Assembly (NCBI RefSeq): GCF_001905505.1
Contig: NZ_LIPG01000003.1
Coordinates: 930,001-994,000, forward strand
Length of the DNA: 64,000 nucleotides
Reading direction: 5' to 3'
From: Streptomyces sp. CB02058
Lineage (GTDB): Bacteria > Actinomycetota > Actinomycetes > Streptomycetales > Streptomycetaceae
Positions 58,767 to 64,000 of the stretch are shown piece after piece. The position numbers and the translations under genes were made by a program. The notes under the pieces were generated by a model, which had not been told where the DNA came from, did no database searches, and worked only from the letters and a program-made list of their open reading frames with translations. How positions within the stretch are numbered: the stretch's first letter is position 1; every line of letters begins with the position of its first letter.

Positions 58767-59539
58767 TTACGGGCCTCCGGCCTCACATGCTCGCCGTGCC
58801 CCAGCCGGTGCACCGCCACCTCCGGTGCCACCCGCGCCGCCTGCCGTACGAACTCGTCACCCGGCGAGTGGAACTCGTGCGGCCGGACCCCGTCCAACCC
58901 GATCGGCCAGTACGTGCCGTAGTGCACCGGCACCGCGGACCGCGGCCCCAGCATGGTCAGCACCTGCGCGGCGCGCGCCGCGTCCAGGTGGTGGTGACCC
59001 AGATTGGGCCCCCAGCCGCCGACCGGCAGCAGCGCCACGTCCACCGTCCCCACCGCGTCCGCCATGCCGTCGAAGAGTCCGGTGTCCCCGGCGAAATAGG
59101 TGCGGGCCTCGCCCTCGACCACGTAACCGAGCGCGGGCACCCGGCGCGGGCCGACCGGCAGCCGCCGCCCGTCGTGGAGGGCCGGAACCGCGCGGACCAG
59201 GACCTCACCGACCGGAACCACGTCCCCCGGGCCGACCTCGGCGACCCGCAGTCCACGCGCCCGGCGCAGCAGCCGCAGCCCGGGCACCGCCGCCACCGCG
59301 CCCCGGGGCACGATCAGCAGACTGCCGGGGGCGAGGCGGGCCAGGGAGGGGAGGTGCAGATGATCGGAGTGCAGATGGGAGATCAGGACCGCGTCGGCGA
59401 CCGCGGCCTCGGGCGGCGGCACCTCGCCCCGGCGGCGGCGCAGATGCGCGAAGCGCCGCGCGAACAGCGGATCGGTCAGCACCCGGACCCCGGTGTCCTC
59501 GATCGTGCAGGTGGCATGACCCCACCAGGTGACCTCCAC
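58763..59539 (-). CDS. Metallo-beta-lactamase-fold hydrolase (UlaG-like)
   Basis: 258 residues: 'VEVTWWGHATCTIEDTGVRVLTDPLFARRFAHL', HxHxDH as 'LISHLHSDHLHLPSL', His in 'AVPALHDGRR', Asp in 'YFAGDTGLFD' and His in 'SAVPVHYGTYW'. It lacks the long N-terminal part of the MBL gene at 57094-58119. Phosphodiesterase or lactonase action on lipids is the usual guess. Start at the GTG at 59537-59539 with GGAGG 7 bases upstream; a GTG six codons earlier overlaps this SD. First gene of a two-gene unit with dedA. Confidence 0.88.
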   Translation of the reverse strand: MEVTWWGHATCTIEDTGVRVLTDPLFARRFAHLRRRRGEVPPPEAAVADAVLISHLHSDHLHLPSLARLAPGSLLIVPRGAVAAVPGLRLLRRARGLRVAEVGPGDVVPVGEVLVRAVPALHDGRRLPVGPRRVPALGYVVEGEARTYFAGDTGLFDGMADAVGTVDVALLPVGGWGPNLGHHHLDAARAAQVLTMLGPRSAVPVHYGTYWPIGLDGVRPHEFHSPGDEFVRQAARVAPEVAVHRLGHGEHVRPEARK

Positions 59540-59718
59540 CGCCCTGCCTCCTCGCACACGCCCCCGTCATCCCTCTACGCGTACGAGGGTAGGCGGTCCG
59601 CGCCCCTCCCACGCCCGAGTGCTCCTTTCCGCCGGTCCCCCGGCGGATACGCACGACTACACAGGGCTACGCCGGGGGTAGGGTCGTGGAGAGCAGCCGA
59701 GCGCGGGGGGATCCGTTC

Positions 59719-60135
59719 ATGGGGGACGTCGTCGGGGACGTACGGGTGGCGGCCATCGCCAGTCTCACACCACTGGAAGAGCTCGACGGCGATCCCTTCC
59801 TCGTCGACACCCGCAGCCAGCACGCCATGTGCGCACGCTGGGCCGCCGACCAGGGATACGTCGTCACCCGCCAGCTGCGCGTGTACGGGCTGCGCCCCGA
59901 CCACCACGCCCTGTGGGCCGGAGCCGAGGGCGGGCAGGTCGACGTGTTCGTGGCCCCCAACGACCGGGTGCTCGCCAGGGCGCTCGTCTCCGTGCCGGAC
60001 TTCGCCGCCGAGTGCGAGCGGCGCGGCGTGCGGCTGGAACTCGCCGGTCTGGAGGAGCCCGTCTACACCGCGCGGACCAAGGCCAGCGTCCACCGCAGGC
60101 TCTCCATGCCGACCGCGGGGTACGACGGCTGCTGA
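59719..60135 (+). CDS. Small protein like the serine-resolvase N-terminal domain
   Basis: 138 residues. The pattern 'VRVAAIASLTPLEELDG...TRSQHAMCARWAADQGYVVTRQLRVYGLRP...VDVFVAPNDRVLARALVSVPDFAAECERRGVRLELAG' resembles the resolvase catalytic domain (RVST..Q...W....G......D+..R....+...L...GV.+). A Ser occupies the nucleophile place (IAS) but the Arg before it is missing, as is any DNA-binding domain, so it is probably not a working recombinase. Start at ATG 59719 with GGGGGGA 7 bases upstream. The resemblance is my own reading. Confidence 0.6.
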   Translation: MGDVVGDVRVAAIASLTPLEELDGDPFLVDTRSQHAMCARWAADQGYVVTRQLRVYGLRPDHHALWAGAEGGQVDVFVAPNDRVLARALVSVPDFAAECERRGVRLELAGLEEPVYTARTKASVHRRLSMPTAGYDGC

Positions 60136-60237
60136 CCACGTGCGGGTGCCCGGGGCGCCGATGGATCGCGGAAGGGCTGTGACAGGCTTGACGCGGGCCC
60201 ATGACGAACACCGGGCCCGGACGTGAGGTGGAACGGC

Positions 60238-62490
60238 GTGAGTGACGGGCGATGGCGTACGGCGGGCAGAACGCTGATACGCGTGGTCTCGGTATGGGCG
60301 GTCTCCACGCTCACGATGCTGGCCCTCGCGGGCATCCTGCCCGACTTCCAGCTCCAGTCGGACGACGGCGACACCGTCACCAGGACCGCCTTCACCGCGG
60401 CCTGGGGTGCGGGCGCCTTCGGCCTGCTCTCCGCCCTGGTGTGGCCCGTGCTCGTCAGAGCGCTGCTCATCGTGCCCGCCCTCGTGCTGGGCGCCCTGGT
60501 CTTCTTCCTCAACGGCTCACTGCTGCTCATCGCCCTGCGGCTCATCCCGGACGGCCGGGGCGACGCCAACGCGGAGACCGCCGTGGTCGTGGCGGCCGTC
60601 ATGTCGGCCGTCGCCTCCGCGACCTCCACCTCCCTCGCGGTCGGTGACGACGACGCCTACCGGCGCAGGCTCTCCCGCCTCGCGGACCGCCGCCGCAGAC
60701 GCAGCGGCACGCCGGGCAGCGCGGACGGCGGTCGCGGCGGCCCGCCCGGCATGGTGTTCGTCCAGCTCGACGGCGTCGGCCACGACGTGCTCGAGAAGGC
60801 GGCGGCCGACGGCATCATGCCGACCGTGGCGGGCCTGCTGGCCGACGAGGCGGGCCACCGGCTCACGCCGTGGACCACCGACTGGTCCAGCCAGACGGGC
60901 GCCAGCCAGCTCGGCATCCTGCACGGCAGCAACCACGACGTGCCGGCCTTCCGCTGGTACGAGAAGGAGAGCGGCACCGTCATGGTCTCCAGCAGACCGG
61001 CGAGCGCCCTCGAACTCCAGCGCAGGGCCATCGCCCGTACCCGTGACGGCGGCCTGCTCACCGTCGACGGCGCGAGCCGGGGCAACCTCTTCAGCGGCGG
61101 CGCGGACCAGCTCGCCCTGGTCCTGTCGATGGCGGCCAGGCTCGGCAAGGGCCGCCGCTCACGGGCCGGCTACTTCGCCTACTTCTCCGACCCGGCCAAC
61201 GCCGTCCGCACCGCGCTGTCCTTCGTCGCCGAGGTGGTCCGCGAGGTGGGCCAGTCCACCCGCGCCCGGATCCGTAAGGAGTCGCCCCGGGTCAAGCGCG
61301 GCGGCCTGTACCCCTTCATCCGGGCGTTCGCGACCGTCGTGGAGCGCGACGTGGTGGTCGCCGCCGTGATCGGCGACATGTTCGCGGGACGCACCGCCGT
61401 CTACGCCGACCTGGTCGCCTACGACGAGGTCGCCCACCACTCCGGGCCGGACAGCAGGGACGCCCGGAAGGTCCTGGCGCGGCTCGACCGCTCGCTGGGT
61501 CTCATCATGAAGATCGCGGACCACACCCCGCGCGACTACCGGGTCGTGCTGCTGTCCGACCACGGCCAGAGCCCGGGGGAGACCTTCGCCCGGCGCTACG
61601 GCCTCACGCTCAAGGACCTCGTGCGGGCCGGCTGCGGGCTGCCCGTACCCCGCCGGGCGCAGCGGACCCGCAGCGCGTCCGAGGCACGTGACGCCGTGCG
61701 CATCGCGCTGCACAGGCCCGTCGACGGGGAGCAGGAGGCCGAGCACCCGGCGAAGTCGTCCGACCCGGTCGTGCTCGCCTCCGGAAACCTCGGGCTGCTG
61801 TCGTTCCCCGACATCCAGGGCCGTGCCTCGCGCGAACAGCTGGACCGCCGCTACCCCGCGCTGCTGGGCACGCTCGCCGCCCATCCGGGGATCGGCTTCC
61901 TGCTCGTGCGCAGCCAGAAGCACGGGTCCGTGGTGCTGGGCCGGGACGGGGCGGAGGTCCCGGTGGCGGAGCTCAGGGACGGCGAGGGGCCGCTCGCCGT
62001 CTTCGGTACCGGTGCCGCCGACGCGGTGCGACGGACCGACTCCTTCCCGCACGTGGCGGACGTGATGGTCAACTCGATGTACGACCCGGAGACCGGCCGG
62101 GTGCACGCCTTCGAGGAGCAGATCGGCTCGCACGGCGGGCTCGGCGGCGCGCAGTCCCGGCCGTTCCTGCTGTGGCCGCGCACGCTCACGGACCCGATGG
62201 ACGTCGTGGCGGCGGACGTTCCGGGGGTACCGGCCACCGCGGGGCCGGTCGGGGCGGAGGCGGTGCACCGGGTGCTGGCGCACTGGCTGCGGGAGCTCTC
62301 GGGTCCCCAGGTGCCGCTGCGGCAAGAGGGCTTCGCGGGGTCGGTGCGGGCGGACGAACGCTTCCCGGAGACGACCGCTCCGGACGGTTACGTCCGTCTC
62401 ACCGGAGCCGACCACGACCGAAGCGACCACGGCCGAAGCGACCCCGGCGTGCCCGACTCCGGCGACGCCGTCCCCGGCGCGCGCGGCTGA
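60238..62490 (+). CDS. Membrane protein with phosphodiesterase/alkaline-phosphatase-like domain
   Basis: About 750 residues. The N-terminal 150 residues have about four TM helices in the holin-superfamily-IV arrangement ('IRVVSVWAVSTLTMLALAGILPDFQL', 'LVRALLIVPALVLGALVFFLNGSLLLIALRLIP'). The rest is a type I phosphodiesterase/alkaline-phosphatase fold: 'MVFVQLDGVGHDVLEKA', 'WTTDWSSQTGASQLGILHGSN' (likely nucleophile Ser/Thr), 'DLVAYDEVAHHSGPDSRD' and 'VVLLSDHGQSPGETF', all metal sites. Substrate unknown; lipid or teichoic-acid phosphoesters would fit. Start at the GTG at 60238 with GAGG 9 bases upstream; an in-frame GTG at 60223 is possible. Confidence 0.82.
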   Translation: MSDGRWRTAGRTLIRVVSVWAVSTLTMLALAGILPDFQLQSDDGDTVTRTAFTAAWGAGAFGLLSALVWPVLVRALLIVPALVLGALVFFLNGSLLLIALRLIPDGRGDANAETAVVVAAVMSAVASATSTSLAVGDDDAYRRRLSRLADRRRRRSGTPGSADGGRGGPPGMVFVQLDGVGHDVLEKAAADGIMPTVAGLLADEAGHRLTPWTTDWSSQTGASQLGILHGSNHDVPAFRWYEKESGTVMVSSRPASALELQRRAIARTRDGGLLTVDGASRGNLFSGGADQLALVLSMAARLGKGRRSRAGYFAYFSDPANAVRTALSFVAEVVREVGQSTRARIRKESPRVKRGGLYPFIRAFATVVERDVVVAAVIGDMFAGRTAVYADLVAYDEVAHHSGPDSRDARKVLARLDRSLGLIMKIADHTPRDYRVVLLSDHGQSPGETFARRYGLTLKDLVRAGCGLPVPRRAQRTRSASEARDAVRIALHRPVDGEQEAEHPAKSSDPVVLASGNLGLLSFPDIQGRASREQLDRRYPALLGTLAAHPGIGFLLVRSQKHGSVVLGRDGAEVPVAELRDGEGPLAVFGTGAADAVRRTDSFPHVADVMVNSMYDPETGRVHAFEEQIGSHGGLGGAQSRPFLLWPRTLTDPMDVVAADVPGVPATAGPVGAEAVHRVLAHWLRELSGPQVPLRQEGFAGSVRADERFPETTAPDGYVRLTGADHDRSDHGRSDPGVPDSGDAVPGARG

Positions 62491-62520
62491 CGGCCCCTGG
62501 GCACGAGCCCCCGGCAGAAG

Positions 62521-63573
62521 TCAGGCCGACTCGCGTCGTACCAGCGTCGGATGGAAGACCACCGACGGCTCGGGCAGACCGGGACGGCCGATCTGCTTCA
62601 GGAGGAGCCGGGCCATCTCGGAGGCCATCTCCTCCACCGGCTGCCGCACGGTCGTCAGCGGCGGATCGCAGGCCACCGCCGCGTTGCTGTCGTCGAATCC
62701 CACCACCGCGACATCCCCGGGCACGTCCCTGCCCGCACGCAGCAGCACCGGCAGGGCACCCAGCGCCATCAGGTCCGAGGCGACGAACACCGCGTCCAGA
62801 TCGGGCCGTTCGCGCAGCAGCTGCCGCATCGCCGAGGCCCCGCCCGAGTGCGTGAAGCCACCCTCGGCGGTCGCCACGTCGCCGATCCCGTGCTGCTCCA
62901 GCGCGTCCAGGAAACCGGTCAGCCGCACCTGCCCGGCGGGCATGTCCTGCGGGCCCGTGATCGTCCCGATGCGCCGGCGCCCCAGCGCGGCCAGATGGTC
63001 GGCCGCCATCTGCGCCCCGGCCCGCTGGTCGGCCTCGACATAGGTGAGCGGAGAGGGCTTGCGGGGGCGGCCGGCCAGCACGGCGGGCAGCCGGGTGTCG
63101 TGCAGCAGACCGGGCAGTGGATCATCGGCGTGGGAGGAGATCAGCACCACCCCGTCGACATGCCCCTGGCGCAGATACGACAGCAGCTGATTGCGCGAGG
63201 CCTCGTCGTCGGCCAGCATCAGGACCATCTGGATCCCGGCGGGGCGCAGCACGTCCATCAGCCCGCCGACCACGCGCCCGAAGTGCGGGTCGGAGAACAT
63301 CCGGCCTATGAACGGCTCGGAGACGGGGCGCCGTTCACGCTCGGACACCACCAGGGCGATCGAGTCCGTCCGCCGCGTCACCAGCGAGCGCGCCGCACGG
63401 TTGGGGACGTAGCCCGTGGTGGCCACCGCCTCCTCCACGACCCGCCGCAGCGCCGGGTCCACCGTCGTCGCACCGTTGATCACCCGGGACACGGTGGCCC
63501 GCGAGACACCCGCCACCGCGGCGACGTCCTCCAGGGTGGCGGGGCGTGCGGGCGGCGAGACATCGGCAGTCAT
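62521..63573 (-). CDS. LacI-family transcriptional regulator
   Basis: 350 residues. LacI helix-turn-helix 'ATLEDVAAVAGVSRATVSRVINGATTVDPALRRVVEEAVATTGYVPNRAARSLVTRRT', then a periplasmic-binding-like sensor ('GVVLISSHADDPLPGLL', 'DVAVVGFDDSNAAVACDPPLTTVRQP'). It should repress a carbohydrate gene set, which lies outside the window. Start at the ATG at 63571-63573; no SD is present, and TATAAA (63580-63585) lies 6 bases upstream, so the mRNA may be leaderless. That TATAAA also holds the stop codon of the DUF305 gene, so co-transcription is the alternative. Confidence 0.92.
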   Translation of the reverse strand: MTADVSPPARPATLEDVAAVAGVSRATVSRVINGATTVDPALRRVVEEAVATTGYVPNRAARSLVTRRTDSIALVVSERERRPVSEPFIGRMFSDPHFGRVVGGLMDVLRPAGIQMVLMLADDEASRNQLLSYLRQGHVDGVVLISSHADDPLPGLLHDTRLPAVLAGRPRKPSPLTYVEADQRAGAQMAADHLAALGRRRIGTITGPQDMPAGQVRLTGFLDALEQHGIGDVATAEGGFTHSGGASAMRQLLRERPDLDAVFVASDLMALGALPVLLRAGRDVPGDVAVVGFDDSNAAVACDPPLTTVRQPVEEMASEMARLLLKQIGRPGLPEPSVVFHPTLVRRESA

Positions 63574-63580
63574 GCAGTCT

Positions 63581-64000
63581 TTATACCGGGTGATCCGACC
63601 CGCACGCGAAGGGTTCCGGCACGTCAGCGGCCTTGCCCGCGCACAGGCCGGCCACCTGCTCACCGCGCGCCGTCACGAGCTCCCGGGCCCGCGATCTGGC
63701 CTCCGCGGCGCTGCCCGCCGAGGACTCGGACCGCGAGACCTGCGCCGACTGGCGCAGATGGTCGTGGATCTGCGTCACGAGCAGCCGGTCGAAGGCGGCT
63801 CCCCGGGCCGCTCGGGCGCGTACGAGATCCTCGGCCGTCACCATCCCGGGCATGTCGTGCCCCTTGTGCACATCGGTGTCCGGCAGCCCCATCCGGTCCC
63901 GCAGCGCTCGTAACGAGGCCAGTTCGGTGGCATGGGCACTGTGCAGCCGGGCCGCCCAGGAACGCAGGCCCGGCCCGGTGGCCTTCCGCGCCGCGAGGTC
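63581..64000 (-). CDS. DUF305 family protein, 3' part, with a TTA codon
   Basis: The frame enters from beyond base 64000 and gives 139 residues: 'LRSWAARLHSAHATELASLRALRDRMGL', 'GHDMPGMVTAEDLVRARAARGAAFDRLLVTQIHDHLRQSAQVSRSESSAGSAAEARSRARELVTARGEQVAGL', the helical, His/Met-rich pattern of DUF305, secreted or periplasmic proteins thought to bind metal. The start and export signal are outside. Leu in 'ELASLRAL' is encoded by TTA (complement of 63911-63913), which in Streptomyces needs the bldA tRNA. It ends 7 bp before the LacI gene. Confidence 0.75.
   Translation of the reverse strand, partial: DLAARKATGPGLRSWAARLHSAHATELASLRALRDRMGLPDTDVHKGHDMPGMVTAEDLVRARAARGAAFDRLLVTQIHDHLRQSAQVSRSESSAGSAAEARSRARELVTARGEQVAGLCAGKAADVPEPFACGSDHPV

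Noticed and set aside
60238-60700. Holin-like membrane segment as a sign of prophage
   Set aside because: It is fused in frame to a large phosphodiesterase domain and no phage gene is near.

Overview
This window is chromosomal DNA from a high-GC actinomycete, almost certainly Streptomyces. The grounds are the very strong G/C third-position bias, GTG starts, ATGA/GTGA gene overlaps, a crotonyl-CoA carboxylase/reductase almost word-for-word like the Streptomyces enzyme, and a gene order (pssA, psd, acyl-CoA dehydrogenase, MaoC, HpcH lyase, meaA, ccr) that I remember from the Streptomyces coelicolor SCO646x-SCO647x region. I saw no rRNA, tRNA, CRISPR array, prophage or insertion sequence. About 56 protein genes, one decayed gene and about 20 hairpins, promoters and operators are listed.

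Layout. 1-3475: 3' end of a secreted GH5 cellulase and a GAF-PAS-GAF-SpoIIE phosphatase. 3495-11510: phosphatidylethanolamine genes psd-pssA downstream of a five-gene ethylmalonyl-CoA pathway operon (ccr, meaA, HpcH lyase, MaoC hydratase, acyl-CoA dehydrogenase) with a recognisable promoter and an overlapping dyad. 11596-16022: GNAT, Mrr-like membrane nuclease, TetR and a tandemly duplicated 3-hydroxyacyl-CoA dehydrogenase that could supply crotonyl-CoA precursors. 16372-22730: two HEAT-repeat proteins, an internally deleted GNAT pseudogene, a secreted S33 peptidase, an Rv2578c-type radical SAM protein behind a LexA box, and a SRPBCC protein. 22931-30510: an MFS exporter with three C-terminal carboxypeptidase-regulatory-like repeats, then an exopolysaccharide cluster (small membrane protein, deacetylase/GT2 fusion, acyltransferase) divergent from a secreted GH18-like protein. 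30641-39946: LysR/aldo-keto reductase pair, a tightly packed four-peptidase operon (M55, M20, S9, S66) and a secreted S15-like peptidase.

40062-49932 is the most regulator-dense part. A TetR gene (40349-40972) and an SDR gene (44306-45058) carry the same TTCCG-N12-CGGAA operator, although a CPBP protease and a two-component system now lie between them. Next comes a likely macrolide/streptogramin resistance set: a macrolide-type glycosyltransferase, a Vat-type acetyltransferase, two paralogous TetR regulators and an EmrB-type exporter, with related operators in both promoter regions.

50096-64000 holds an arginase-fold protein lacking two metal-binding His, a VOC protein, a methyltransferase, a PAP2-diacylglycerol kinase fusion, an IclR/SMP-30 pair, an aminotransferase-fold protein with no PLP lysine, a 29-bp triple repeat containing a coupled micro-ORF, two metallo-beta-lactamase-fold proteins flanking a DedA gene, a resolvase-like small protein, a membrane phosphodiesterase-like protein, a LacI regulator and the 3' part of a DUF305 gene that carries the only in-frame TTA (bldA) codon I noticed.

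Limits: start sites were chosen by eye from ribosome-binding sites and family knowledge. Promoters and operators are visual matches without statistics, and no database search was run.
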